Positions 52,558 to 62,137 of a DNA stretch of 64,000 bases are shown piece by piece. Under the pieces are notes generated by a model. That model made no database searches, was not told where the DNA came from, and was given only the letters and a program-made list of their open reading frames with translations. A program made the translations under genes and the position numbers. Within the stretch, counting starts at the first letter, position 1, and each line of letters starts with the position of its first letter. The stretch spans positions 296,412 to 360,411 of the forward strand of contig NZ_CANMVN010000004.1 of NCBI RefSeq assembly GCF_947501425.1, read 5' to 3'. This DNA is from an uncultured Psychroserpens sp. (GTDB lineage Bacteria > Bacteroidota > Bacteroidia > Flavobacteriales > Flavobacteriaceae).

Positions 52558-53352
52558 ATGAATTGCAAGAATTGTCATACCGAACTTACAGCAGACAGCG
52601 ACTTTTGTAATCGTTGCGGAGGAAAAGTGATTAGAAATCGCTTAACATTCAAAAATCTTTTTGAGCATATTAGCGAGACGTTTTTCAATTATGACAACAA
52701 ACTGCTCAGAACGTTTGTTGATTTATTTAAAAAGCCTGAAGCTGTTATTGATGCTTATGTAAAAGGAGTAAGAAAACGCTACGTTAATCCTTTGAGTTTC
52801 TTTGGGATTACCCTAACAATCAGTGGATTATCAGTATTTATAATCAAAAAATACTATTTAGAATATCTGGATTTTTCAAAGATGTTCAGTGAAGAACTCA
52901 TTAATAATCCTGTCTCTAAGCAAATGTTGGAGGATTCAGCAACTGGTGGCACATTCGAATATAGTTCTCTAATTTTATCTGCAATGATTCCTATAATGGC
53001 TATCATTTCATTTGTAGTCTTTTTTGACAAACGTTATAATTTGACAGAACACATCATCCTTTACATGTACGGTATGTCAACAATTATAATAATCTCAGTA
53101 TTTGCAGGACAATTGGTACTTTTCTTTATTCCTGAAAAATATTTATTGTTTTCTTTATTATTATACCTCGTCATGTTCATATATCATTCTTATGTTTTGA
53201 AACGAATTTTCAAACTAGGCTTTGGACAATTACTTTTAAGAATCTTATTTTTCTTCGCAGTTTTCGTGGCTGTTTACATCATCACAATTATTATTTTCCT
53301 AATTATATTGTTTATAACAGGAGGTATTCAGGATTTTATACCAAAAAAATAA
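52558..53352 (+). CDS. DUF3667-family zinc-ribbon membrane protein (second of two)
   Basis: 264 aa. The same layout as its neighbour: CKNCHTELTADSDFCNRCGG, then LLRTFVDLFKKPEAVIDAYV, then about five helices. The copies share order and spacing of motifs, so a tandem duplication is likely. The stop at 53,352 abuts the stop of the ABC gene on the other strand with no intergenic base. Confidence 0.85.
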   Translation: MNCKNCHTELTADSDFCNRCGGKVIRNRLTFKNLFEHISETFFNYDNKLLRTFVDLFKKPEAVIDAYVKGVRKRYVNPLSFFGITLTISGLSVFIIKKYYLEYLDFSKMFSEELINNPVSKQMLEDSATGGTFEYSSLILSAMIPIMAIISFVVFFDKRYNLTEHIILYMYGMSTIIIISVFAGQLVLFFIPEKYLLFSLLLYLVMFIYHSYVLKRIFKLGFGQLLLRILFFFAVFVAVYIITIIIFLIILFITGGIQDFIPKK

Positions 53353-55119
53353 TTATACCGCTTCAGCCTTTAAAAACTGAACCTCATAAAGGTTTCTGTA
53401 GTATCCATTTTCAACCTTAAGTAGTTCCTTGTGAGTACCCTTCTCTACAATTTTACCAGCATCCATAACAATGATCTGATCAGCTTGTTGCACAGTTGCT
53501 AATCGGTGTGCTATAACAATTGAGGTTCTGCCTTTAGTAATCTTATCAGTAGCATCCTGTATCAACTGTTCAGAATATGAATCTACTGAAGATGTCGCTT
53601 CATCTAAAATTAAAATACTAGGATTAGTTACATATGCTCTTAAGAAAGAAATAAGCTGACGCTGACCTGAGGACAACATTGCACCTCGCTCTTTAACATT
53701 GTAGTGGTAACCATTAGGCAGACTTGAAATGAAATCATGAATACCAATATCTTTAGCAGCCTGAATGACTTGTTCTTCAGAAATATTTGAATCCTTTAAG
53801 GTAATATTATTTAAAATAGTATCAGCAAACAAAAATACATCTTGAAGTACAACGGCTATCTGTGCTCGCAATGATTTTAAAGTTAAACTCTTTATATCTA
53901 CACCATCAATGCATATAGTTCCTTCGCTGATATCATAAAAACGATTGAGCAAATTAATAATTGTTGACTTTCCAGCGCCTGTTGCACCTACAATCGCAAC
54001 CGTTTCACCAGCTTTCACATTTAGATCAATTCCCTTTAAGACCTCTTCGCCTTCAACATAAGAGAAATGTACATTCTTAAATGATATATCACCTTTAAAC
54101 TCATTAGCCTCTTCACTACCTGAGTCGTCAATTTGTGATGTCGTATCTAAAACTTTAAATACACGATCTGCGGCAACCATTCCCATTTGAAGGGTGTTGA
54201 ACTTATTGGCAATTTGATTTAATGGTCTAAAAAGCATTGGTACAAACATGATAAAAGCAAAGAGATCTCCTTTCGTAGCGGTTCCCTGTATCACAACCAT
54301 TAATCCTCCAACCCAAATTATGGTTCCCAATGTGATAGATGACAGTAGATCTGCGATTGGAAAAAATACTGAATTATACCAAACCGTTTTTAACCATCCT
54401 TTTTTATGACGTTCATTAATTTCTTTAAACTTCTTAAATTCAGTATCCTCGCGTGTGAAAAGCTGGAGAATTTTCATACCAGTAACACGTTCCTGTACAA
54501 AGGAGTTTAGATTAGAAACTTCATTTCGAACTTCTTCAAAAGCACGCTTCATATACTTCTGAAAAATCTTAGTTGCAAACACAACAATTGGCATTGTTAC
54601 AAAAGCAATCATACTTAATTTCCAATTCAGGAACAACATCATACCTCCAACAACGAGCATCTTCAAAATATCACTAAAGATCATAAAGAGTCCTTGCCCA
54701 AAGATATCTGCAATACGCTCCATATCAGTCACTGTTCTTGTGATTAGAACACCAACAGAGGATTTATCAAAATACTTCATCCTAAAACGAAGCACATGAT
54801 TATACAGCTTCACTCTAATATCCTTAACTACTGATTGCCCTAACCAGCTCGCATAATAAATAAAGAGTAACTGACTTATAACTTCCAAGATCAAAAGGAC
54901 CAACATGGCAATGATGTAAAACAAGAAGCCATCATATTCTTTTAATGCAATATGATTATCAATAGCTTTTTGCAGAACTAATGGTCTCAAAGCACCAAAA
55001 ACAGCAAGGCCAATCACACAAAGTAATGATCCTGAAAACACCAGCTTATAAGGCTGTATGTAATGTAATAGACGCTTAAACAACGTAAGGTCAAATGCTT
55101 TTGTCTTTTTGTTTTCCAT
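53353..55119 (-). CDS. ABC exporter, fused permease and ATPase
   Basis: 588 aa. An ABC_membrane domain with six helices (20-330) is followed by the nucleotide-binding domain: Walker A VGATGAGKSTIINLLNRF, Q loop VVLQDVFLFADTI, signature LSSGQRQLISFLRAYV and Walker B ILILDEATSSVD. It belongs to the MsbA/LmrA-type homodimeric exporters; the substrate (lipid, drug or peptide) cannot be told. It is 7 bp downstream of truA. Confidence 0.95.
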   Translation of the reverse strand: MENKKTKAFDLTLFKRLLHYIQPYKLVFSGSLLCVIGLAVFGALRPLVLQKAIDNHIALKEYDGFLFYIIAMLVLLILEVISQLLFIYYASWLGQSVVKDIRVKLYNHVLRFRMKYFDKSSVGVLITRTVTDMERIADIFGQGLFMIFSDILKMLVVGGMMLFLNWKLSMIAFVTMPIVVFATKIFQKYMKRAFEEVRNEVSNLNSFVQERVTGMKILQLFTREDTEFKKFKEINERHKKGWLKTVWYNSVFFPIADLLSSITLGTIIWVGGLMVVIQGTATKGDLFAFIMFVPMLFRPLNQIANKFNTLQMGMVAADRVFKVLDTTSQIDDSGSEEANEFKGDISFKNVHFSYVEGEEVLKGIDLNVKAGETVAIVGATGAGKSTIINLLNRFYDISEGTICIDGVDIKSLTLKSLRAQIAVVLQDVFLFADTILNNITLKDSNISEEQVIQAAKDIGIHDFISSLPNGYHYNVKERGAMLSSGQRQLISFLRAYVTNPSILILDEATSSVDSYSEQLIQDATDKITKGRTSIVIAHRLATVQQADQIIVMDAGKIVEKGTHKELLKVENGYYRNLYEVQFLKAEAV

Positions 55120-55126
55120 TTAAATT

Positions 55127-55867
55127 CTAAACATTTATATGTTTTGGATACGTAATACCAACCAAATATAATCCTTGAGCAGGCACAGAAAATCCTGCTT
55201 GGCTCCTATCCTTAGACTTTATAATATCATGCAAAGCGTCTAGTTCTATTTTACCCAAACCAATATTGATTAACGTACCAACTATTGCTCTTACCATATT
55301 TCTTAAAAAACGATCAGCTTTAATATTAAAAACCAATTCGTCATTCTTAGAAATCCATTCAGCATGCATGAGTTTACAATGATACGTTTTTACATCTGTA
55401 TTCACTTTTGAAAAGCATTGAAAATCGTTATACTGCAATAGAATCTCACAAGCTTTATTCATAAGATCCATATTTAATTCTTTCTGTAAGGTATAAGCAT
55501 ACTCATGATTGAACACATTTTTACGAGTTGAAATCCTGTAATTATATGTTCTGCTTAACGCATCAAATCTTGCATGTGCATCATCTGTAACAGCAAATAT
55601 ATGGTGTATTGAAATATCTTTTGGAAGAAAAGAATTGAGTTTGAATACCAAATTTTCAGGTAATGTTCCATCAAAATCAAAATGCGCATACATTTGAGAT
55701 GCATGAACTCCTGCATCAGTTCTTCCAGCACCAACAATTGTAATCTCATTTGATAAAAGGGTAGATAGTGCTTTTTCTAAAACCTCCTGTACAGAGATTG
55801 CATCAGGTTGATTTTGCCAACCATGATATGCTTTTCCGTTATATGATAATTCGATAAAAAAACGCAA
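55127..55867 (-). CDS. truA: tRNA pseudouridine synthase A
   Basis: 246 aa. TruA landmarks: YNGKAYHGWQNQPDAISVQE, GAGRTDAGVHASQM with the catalytic Asp, ARFDALSRTYNYRI and FLRNMVRAIVGTLINIG. It makes pseudouridine at positions 38-40 of tRNA anticodon stems. First gene of a two-gene unit with the ABC exporter. Confidence 0.96.
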   Translation of the reverse strand: MRFFIELSYNGKAYHGWQNQPDAISVQEVLEKALSTLLSNEITIVGAGRTDAGVHASQMYAHFDFDGTLPENLVFKLNSFLPKDISIHHIFAVTDDAHARFDALSRTYNYRISTRKNVFNHEYAYTLQKELNMDLMNKACEILLQYNDFQCFSKVNTDVKTYHCKLMHAEWISKNDELVFNIKADRFLRNMVRAIVGTLINIGLGKIELDALHDIIKSKDRSQAGFSVPAQGLYLVGITYPKHINV

Positions 55868-55987
55868 TAGAAATATTACTTTTGTACACGCACAAAGATA
55901 ATTGTTTTTAGCGCTTATCAGATACCATTAACATAATTAAAGGTTTTCCTCGGAAAATGAAAATGAATGTAAAAACTGAACAGTTTC

Positions 55988-56482
55988 ATGACAAAAATCC
56001 TATTACTTTCTGATACACACGGTTATATAGACGATGCTATTCTAAAGTATGTCAAAGAAGCTGATGAAGTATGGCATGCTGGAGATATAGGTGATCTCAA
56101 CGTTACCGACACTATTAAACAACTGAAGCCTCTACGAGCTGTATATGGGAACATTGATGATGCTAAAGCGCGTGTTGAATTTCCAGAAAATAATCGGTTT
56201 ATGTGTGAGGATGTAGATGTATGGATAACACATATTGGTGGCTATCCTCCAAAATACAACATGAGAACTCGAGACCTCTTAAAAGAAAATCCACCTCGTA
56301 TTTTCATTAGTGGTCACTCCCACATTTTAAAAGTCATGCCAGACAAGCGTCATAACCTAATACATATGAATCCTGGTGCAGTAGGTAAACATGGATTTCA
56401 TAAGATAAGAACGATGTTGAGATTTACTATAGATGGAAAAAAAATTGAAAATTTAGAAGTTATAGAATTCCCAAAACGCTAA
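55988..56482 (+). CDS. YfcE-family metallophosphoesterase
   Basis: 164 aa. Metallophosphoesterase motifs in order: LLSDTHGYIDD, VWHAGDIGDL, AVYGNIDD, and SGHSHI followed by the short MPGAVG-type end (NPGAVGKHGF). YfcE-type enzymes are manganese-dependent phosphodiesterases acting in the cytoplasm. It is a single-gene unit in front of a terminator. Confidence 0.92.
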   Translation: MTKILLLSDTHGYIDDAILKYVKEADEVWHAGDIGDLNVTDTIKQLKPLRAVYGNIDDAKARVEFPENNRFMCEDVDVWITHIGGYPPKYNMRTRDLLKENPPRIFISGHSHILKVMPDKRHNLIHMNPGAVGKHGFHKIRTMLRFTIDGKKIENLEVIEFPKR

Positions 56483-56486
56483 GTGA

Positions 56487-56517
56487 ATAAAAAACCCAAG
56501 GTCTTCACCTTGGGTTT
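56487..56517. terminator. Terminator between convergent genes
   Basis: AAACCCAAGGT/ACCTTGGGTTT stem with a CTTC loop. The T run is stronger on the minus strand, so it mainly serves the DUF4293 gene and perhaps the phosphoesterase too. Confidence 0.85.
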
Positions 56518-56546
56518 ACGCACTAAAATAATTAAGATAATAGGGT

Positions 56547-56957
56547 TTATCGCAATCGATCGACAGATTTTACGAGGTCTTCATCCTTTTTTATGGCTTT
56601 ATTGGCCATGACCAATAACACGATAGATAAAATAGGTATGAATATCCCAACACCCTTCTCAGAGATATTACTCTCTCCAGGTGGTATTAGCAATTGATAC
56701 ACAAAAAATCCTAATAAAATAAAGTTTAATATGATATTAAGTCGTCCCAAAACAAATTGAAACTTCCTGTTTTTATAACTAAATATTGATATCAAAGATA
56801 ATAAAGCTGAACCTAAAAACAAGCCTAAGTATAAATACTCATCCTTAGCATAAACAAGCATATCATCGTTATTTACCCATAAATGAACTACAAATATTAA
56901 ACCAGCAGACACTGCTGCTGCTAGCAAAAGATATATAGTTTGTATACGTTGAATCAT
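56547..56957 (-). CDS. DUF4293-family membrane protein
   Basis: 136 aa with four predicted helices. It starts MIQRIQTIYLLLAAAVSAGL, the classic DUF4293 opening, and ends in the basic tail VMANKAIKKDEDLVKSVDRL. It is a Bacteroidota-specific family of unknown function usually next to rho, as here, divergent by 223 bp. Confidence 0.92.
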   Translation of the reverse strand: MIQRIQTIYLLLAAAVSAGLIFVVHLWVNNDDMLVYAKDEYLYLGLFLGSALLSLISIFSYKNRKFQFVLGRLNIILNFILLGFFVYQLLIPPGESNISEKGVGIFIPILSIVLLVMANKAIKKDEDLVKSVDRLR

Positions 56958-57180
56958 TTATAACTATCAATAATGAAGCACAAAATTAATAGTTTCTTTT
57001 TAAAAGTTATATTAAATTTTAAAAATAAAATTGTATTATTGCATTAATAATCGGTTACCCACAGAGTAGCAGGTTGTTAAATCTTCAGATTTTTTTCAAA
57101 TTTTTCCCGTTATTTTAGTTTTCAGAAAAGATAAGAAACAAATCCATTTCAAAGAATAAACTTAATTAGTACACATATTC

Positions 57181-58815
57181 ATGTTCGAAATTTCCGAATT
57201 AAAAGCAAAGAAGCTTCCTGAACTTCAGGAGATTGCCCAAAAATTAAATGTTCCTAAATACCGTAGCTTAAAAAAATTAGATCTTGTTTATCAAATTTTA
57301 GATTTTCAAGCAGCTAATCCTGATGCGGTAAAAAAAGAAGCATCCAAAGATGCTACAAAAAAGCCAGAACAAAAAAAACCAACTCAACAAAGAAAGCCTA
57401 GAGCTCGTGTTGAGAAAACAAAAGAGGATAATCCTTCTCAGCAAAAGATGGAATTAGATGATAAAAAAGAAGATAAATCTTCTCAAAAAAAATCTAATGA
57501 CAAGAAGGACAACAGAAATAATCCAAGACACAATAACCAGAATAACGATAACCGTTCAAAAAATTCTAATGACAATAAGCAAAGTAATCGTCAGAAGAAT
57601 GATAACAAACAAAATAATCCGCGTTCTAAAGACGGTAACCAACATAAAAATAATGGAAACAAAGATAATCGTAACCGTTACAGAGAGCCTGATTTTGAAT
57701 TTGATGCTATCATCGAGAGTGAAGGTGTATTAGATATTATGCAGGATGGTTATGGGTTCTTACGCTCGTCTGACTATAATTATCTATCATCTCCAGATGA
57801 CATTTATGTATCTCAGTCTCAAATACGATTATTTGGTCTAAAAACTGGTGATACGGTTTTAGGTCATGTAAGACCTCCAAAAGAAGGTGAAAAATATTTC
57901 CCTTTAATAAAGGTGAGTAAAATCAATGGTCAAAAACCTGAAGTAGTAAGAGACCGTGTATCTTTTGAACATTTAACGCCTTTATTTCCTCAGGAAAAAT
58001 TTAACATTGCAGAAAAGCAAAGTACCATATCAACAAGAATCATGGATTTGTTTTCACCAATAGGAAAAGGACAACGTGGTATGATAGTATCGCAACCAAA
58101 AACAGGTAAAACCATGTTATTGAAAGATGTTGCCAATGCTATTGCTGCCAATCATCCAGAGGTTTACCAGATGATCTTATTAATTGATGAACGTCCTGAA
58201 GAGGTAACAGACATGCAACGTAATGTACGTGGTGAAGTTATAGCCTCTACATTTGACAAAGAAGCACATGAACACGTTAAGATTGCGAATATTGTATTAG
58301 AAAAAGCAAAACGCTTAGTAGAATGTGGTCATGATGTGGTCATCTTATTAGATTCTATTACCCGTTTGGCGAGAGCCTATAATACGGTTCAGCCTGCTTC
58401 TGGAAAAATATTAAGTGGAGGTGTTGATGCAAATGCACTACACAAACCAAAACGTTTCTTTGGAGCTGCTCGAAATATTGAAAATGGAGGTTCCTTAACT
58501 ATTATTGCAACAGCATTAACAGAAACTGGTTCTAAAATGGATGAAGTGATCTTCGAAGAATTTAAAGGAACTGGTAATATGGAGTTACAATTAGATCGTA
58601 AGATATCTAATCGTCGTATTTTCCCTGCTATTGATTTAACATCGTCTAGTACACGTAGAGATGATCTATTGCTTGAAGACTCTACTATTCAAAGAATGTG
58701 GGTGATGCGAAAGTATTTAGCAGACATGAATCCAGTAGAAGCAATGGAATTTATTAACGATAGATTCAAACAAACCAGAAACAATGAAGAGTTCTTAGTA
58801 TCTATGAACGGATAG
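57181..58815 (+). CDS. rho: Transcription termination factor Rho
   Basis: 544 aa. N-terminal Rho_N helices (1-50: [20 protein letters not shown]), then a 110-residue low-complexity insertion rich in Asn, Lys, Asp, Gln and Arg (about 55-165). The cold-shock RNA-binding domain follows ([20 protein letters not shown]), then the ATPase with [16 protein letters not shown], the [10 protein letters not shown] segment and [18 protein letters not shown]. Insertions of this kind are common in Bacteroidota Rho and can drive condensation. The gene is followed by a strong terminator of its own. Confidence 0.97.
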   Translation: MFEISELKAKKLPELQEIAQKLNVPKYRSLKKLDLVYQILDFQAANPDAVKKEASKDATKKPEQKKPTQQRKPRARVEKTKEDNPSQQKMELDDKKEDKSSQKKSNDKKDNRNNPRHNNQNNDNRSKNSNDNKQSNRQKNDNKQNNPRSKDGNQHKNNGNKDNRNRYREPDFEFDAIIESEGVLDIMQDGYGFLRSSDYNYLSSPDDIYVSQSQIRLFGLKTGDTVLGHVRPPKEGEKYFPLIKVSKINGQKPEVVRDRVSFEHLTPLFPQEKFNIAEKQSTISTRIMDLFSPIGKGQRGMIVSQPKTGKTMLLKDVANAIAANHPEVYQMILLIDERPEEVTDMQRNVRGEVIASTFDKEAHEHVKIANIVLEKAKRLVECGHDVVILLDSITRLARAYNTVQPASGKILSGGVDANALHKPKRFFGAARNIENGGSLTIIATALTETGSKMDEVIFEEFKGTGNMELQLDRKISNRRIFPAIDLTSSSTRRDDLLLEDSTIQRMWVMRKYLADMNPVEAMEFINDRFKQTRNNEEFLVSMNG

Positions 58816-58832
58816 CGAAATATTTATTAACT

Positions 58833-58870
58833 AAAAAAGCTCTTAATTTTCATTAAGAGCTTTTTTTTAT
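58833..58870 (+). terminator. Terminator after rho
   Basis: A perfect 15-bp stem AAAAAAGCTCTTAAT/ATTAAGAGCTTTTTT with a TTTC loop and T run. Confidence 0.92.
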
Positions 58871-58892
58871 TATTAGTATTACACGACAAATT

Positions 58893-58922
58893 AAAAAAGC
58901 CTTTCTATTCGAAAGGCTTTTA
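58893..58922 (-). terminator. Terminator after rpsT
   Basis: AAAAGCCTTTC/GAAAGGCTTTT stem, 5-nt loop, T run on the minus strand, 24 bp past the rpsT stop. Confidence 0.88.
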
Positions 58923-58945
58923 ATAATTTTAATTGTCAGTTCTTG

Positions 58946-59200
58946 TTAGCTTAGGGTAGCTACATGCTTAGTTAACTTAGACTTTAAGTTAGCTGCTTTG
59001 TTATCATGAATGATATTATTCTTTGCCAATTTATCGATCATTGAAAGTACTGATGGCAAATACTCATTTGCATCTTTAGCTTTCTCCATATCACGTAATC
59101 TTTTGATAGCACCACGTGTTGTTTTGTGCTGGTATCTGTTACGTAAACGTTTTGCTTCGTTACTTCTAATTCTTTTTAATGCTGACTTATGATTTGCCAT
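58946..59200 (-). CDS. rpsT: Ribosomal protein S20
   Basis: 84 aa. The family signature is complete: MANHKSALKRIRSNEAKRLR, then YQHKTTRGAIKRLRDMEK and IIHDNKAANLKSKLTKHVAT. It binds 16S rRNA early in assembly of the small subunit. It is alone between rho and tRNA-Glu. Confidence 0.97.
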   Translation of the reverse strand: MANHKSALKRIRSNEAKRLRNRYQHKTTRGAIKRLRDMEKAKDANEYLPSVLSMIDKLAKNNIIHDNKAANLKSKLTKHVATLS

Positions 59201-59226
59201 TGTATTTCTTTCTTATTAAAAAATTG

Positions 59227-59298
59227 TAGCCCGTAGGGGAATCGAACCCCTCTTACCAGGATGAAAACCTGGCGTCCTAGCCGATAGACGAACGGGCC
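59227..59298 (-). tRNA. tRNA-Glu (anticodon TTC)
   Basis: A 72-nt cloverleaf on the minus strand: acceptor GGCCCGT with ACGGGCT, anticodon stem CCAGG/CCTGG with loop TTTTCAT (anticodon TTC) and T arm AGGGGTTCGATTCCCCT. CCA is not encoded. Confidence 0.94.
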
Positions 59299-59443
59299 AT
59301 TTGAGTTATTCCAATAGTAGTTCAATAAAATTTATTGTTATTAAAACCACTTTTCAAATGAACGTGCAATTACTCATTGCGGATGCAAAAATACAACTAT
59401 TTTTAAATGTTGCAACACCTAGATAAACTTTTTTAAAAAAAAT

Positions 59444-60922
59444 TTAATATGCCTTTGCAAATAACACTCTGTTAGTTGACGGTTTTCCGCTGTAGACGCA
59501 AGCTCCATCGTCATTTTTAACATCCATTGGTATACATCTAATTGTTGCCTTCGTCAACTCTTTTATCTTTTGCTCAGTTTCAATTGTACCATCCCAATGT
59601 GCAGAAACAAATCCTCCTTTGCTCTCCAAAACGCTTTTGAATGTTTCAAAATCATCAACTTCAGTAACGTGAGAATTTCTATAATCAAGAGCTTTACTAA
59701 ATAATTCTTCCTGAATTGTTTTCAGTAGCGAATCAACTCTAGAAACCAGATTAGATATGTTAACAATCTCTTTTGACAGCGTATCTCTCCTTGCCAACTC
59801 AACTGTTTCATTTTCTAAATCTTTAGGACCTATAGCTATACGTAAAGGAACACCTTGTAATTCATGCTGTGCAAACTTAGCACCAGGTCTATGAGTAGTT
59901 CTTGAATCAAACTTGCAACTAATATTTAAGGCCTTTAAATCTTTTATGATACTCTCGGCTTTTTCTGTTATGATCTCTAGTTGTTCTTCATTCTTATATA
60001 TAGGAACAATTACAACCTGAGATGGAGCTAAGTTTGGAGGTAACACAAGTCCTTTATCATCACTATGAGTCATAATCAATGCTCCCATCAATCGAGTAGA
60101 AACTCCCCATGATGTAGCCCAAACATAATCAAGCTTACCTTCATTATTGGTAAACTTAACATCAAAAGCCTTTGCAAAATTCTGTCCTAAAAAGTGAGAT
60201 GTACCTGCCTGTAATGCCTTTCCGTCCTGCATCAAAGCTTCAATACAATAAGTCTCAACTGCACCAGCAAAGCGTTCACTTTCAGTTTTTACTCCTTTAA
60301 TAACCGGAATTGCCATAAAGTTTTCAGCAAACTCTGCATATACATTGTTCATTTGTTCAGCCTCAGTTATTGCTTCAGCCTTTGTTGCATGAGCTGTATG
60401 ACCTTCTTGCCATAAAAACTCAGCTGTACGTAAAAATAAACGTGTTCTCATTTCCCAACGCACAACGTTTGCCCATTGGTTAATTAATATTGGAAGATCT
60501 CTGTAGCTTTGTATCCAACCTTTATATGTATTCCAGATGATAGCTTCACTTGTTGGTCTCACGACAAGCTCTTCTTCTAACTTAGCTGCAGGATCCACAC
60601 GAAGTTTTCCTTCGTTATCTGGATCATTTTGCAATCTGTAATGTGTAACAACTGCACATTCTTTTGCAAAACCTTCGGCATTTTTTTCTTCAGCCTCAAA
60701 TAAACTTTTAGGCACGAAAAGTGGAAAATAAGCGTTCTGATGACCAGTTTCTTTAAACATTCTGTCTAATTCAGCTTGCATTTTTTCCCAAATTGCATAA
60801 CCATACGGTTTTATGACCATACACCCTCTAACAGCAGAATTCTCTGCTAAATCAGCCTTAACAACCAATTCATTATACCATTTGGAATAGTCCTCTGCTC
60901 TACTTGTAAGATTTTTACTCAT
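59444..60922 (-). CDS. proS: Prolyl-tRNA synthetase, archaeal/eukaryotic type
   Basis: 492 aa. Class II aminoacyl-tRNA synthetase of the short ProRS type: [20 protein letters not shown], motif 2 [20 protein letters not shown], motif 3 [20 protein letters not shown], an anticodon domain, and the C-terminal Tyr-ending tail NRVLFAKAY. It charges tRNA-Pro. It lacks the INS editing domain of bacterial-type ProRS. The gene lies alone on the minus strand. Confidence 0.97.
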   Translation of the reverse strand: MSKNLTSRAEDYSKWYNELVVKADLAENSAVRGCMVIKPYGYAIWEKMQAELDRMFKETGHQNAYFPLFVPKSLFEAEEKNAEGFAKECAVVTHYRLQNDPDNEGKLRVDPAAKLEEELVVRPTSEAIIWNTYKGWIQSYRDLPILINQWANVVRWEMRTRLFLRTAEFLWQEGHTAHATKAEAITEAEQMNNVYAEFAENFMAIPVIKGVKTESERFAGAVETYCIEALMQDGKALQAGTSHFLGQNFAKAFDVKFTNNEGKLDYVWATSWGVSTRLMGALIMTHSDDKGLVLPPNLAPSQVVIVPIYKNEEQLEIITEKAESIIKDLKALNISCKFDSRTTHRPGAKFAQHELQGVPLRIAIGPKDLENETVELARRDTLSKEIVNISNLVSRVDSLLKTIQEELFSKALDYRNSHVTEVDDFETFKSVLESKGGFVSAHWDGTIETEQKIKELTKATIRCIPMDVKNDDGACVYSGKPSTNRVLFAKAY

Positions 60923-61022
60923 TTCTAGTGTTTTGGCACAAAATTTGTGATTATGTTAAATAAAAAAATAGTTCAGCAAAACTAACTATTTTTGTAATGT
61001 TCAACAATAAAAATCAATAGAT

Positions 61023-62099
61023 ATGCAATTAAACAATTACATACAGACCAAAATTCCATTTTTTGTTGCACTAAGCTTTACATTTTTGTTAGCTTCTTGT
61101 GGTTCGTACCAATACGTTGGTTCATACAGTGATGGTATCTACAGTGATGATGAAGTAGTATACGAAGAAGCACCTTCTCGTGAAGCTGAAGCAAATAGTG
61201 TCTACAAAGATTATTTTGATGAAAAAGCTGAAATGTACAATACCATTCCAGATGATGGAAGTGCTATCTTTACTGATATAGATTCTTATGTTGGCAATTA
61301 CGACGAAACATCCGAAGCCGAAGAAGTACCAACAGGAAATGCTGGTTGGGGACAAGACAGTGATCATGTATCTATTAATGTTATCAATACAGGATGGAAT
61401 ACCTGGGGTTGGAATGCCGGATGGGGTTGGAACAACTGGGGCTGGAACCGCTGGGGCTTTAATGGCTTATGGAATAGACCTTTTTGGAATGTTGGATTAG
61501 GATGGGGCTGGAACAACTGGGGCTGGAATGTTGGATGGAATGCCTGGAATCCTGGATGGGGATGGGGTTATAACACATGGTGCCCACCTGGTTACTATTA
61601 TGGCAATAACAACTTAGCATTCAACTATGGTAGAAGAGGTTCTAATCTATCGAGGTTAAATAGAAATAGAGTAAACAGTAGGAATCTAGCATATTCAGGA
61701 CGTAGAAATTCTACTGCCCTAAATAATAGAAGAGCAACATCATTTAGACCTAATTCATCGAACTCAAGAATTAGTCGAAGTATTAATAATTCTAGAATAA
61801 GAACAAATTCACGAAGTAATAATACTAGAATAAGACCTAGTGGTTCTACAAGAAGACCAGCTACAAGATCAAACAATAGCAGAGTCAGACCTAGTGGTAC
61901 TTCTACCAGAAGACCTACTACTCGTAGTAATAATTCTCGTGTGAGATCAAACTCTTCATCTACAAGACGAAGCCCAGCTGTAAGAAGAAGTAGCGGAAGT
62001 AGTAGAAGTAGTGGATCTATGAGATCAGGAGGTAGCTCAAGAAGCAGTGGTTCATCTAGAGGTGGTTCATCTAGAGGTGGTTCTGGACGTAGAGGATAA
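61023..62099 (+). CDS. Low-complexity lipoprotein (Trp/Gly/Asn-rich core, Ser/Arg-rich tail)
   Basis: 358 aa. Lipoprotein signal with LLASCGS (Cys27). Residues 30-115 are acidic. About 120-195 is a Trp/Gly/Asn array with repeated GWNNWGWN-like units (WNTWGWNAGWGWNNWGWNR). About 200-358 is Arg/Ser/Asn-rich (SSNSRISRSINN, TRSNNSRVRPSG-type repeats, then Gly/Ser/Arg). Repeats and composition bias point to a surface or matrix-like lipoprotein; no enzymatic domain is seen. It is 38 bp upstream of the porin gene and may be cotranscribed. Confidence 0.8.
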   Translation: MQLNNYIQTKIPFFVALSFTFLLASCGSYQYVGSYSDGIYSDDEVVYEEAPSREAEANSVYKDYFDEKAEMYNTIPDDGSAIFTDIDSYVGNYDETSEAEEVPTGNAGWGQDSDHVSINVINTGWNTWGWNAGWGWNNWGWNRWGFNGLWNRPFWNVGLGWGWNNWGWNVGWNAWNPGWGWGYNTWCPPGYYYGNNNLAFNYGRRGSNLSRLNRNRVNSRNLAYSGRRNSTALNNRRATSFRPNSSNSRISRSINNSRIRTNSRSNNTRIRPSGSTRRPATRSNNSRVRPSGTSTRRPTTRSNNSRVRSNSSSTRRSPAVRRSSGSSRSSGSMRSGGSSRSSGSSRGGSSRGGSGRRG

Positions 62100-62137
62100 T
62101 CTAATTTTATTTAGTTCTTTAATTACAAATATTTAAT

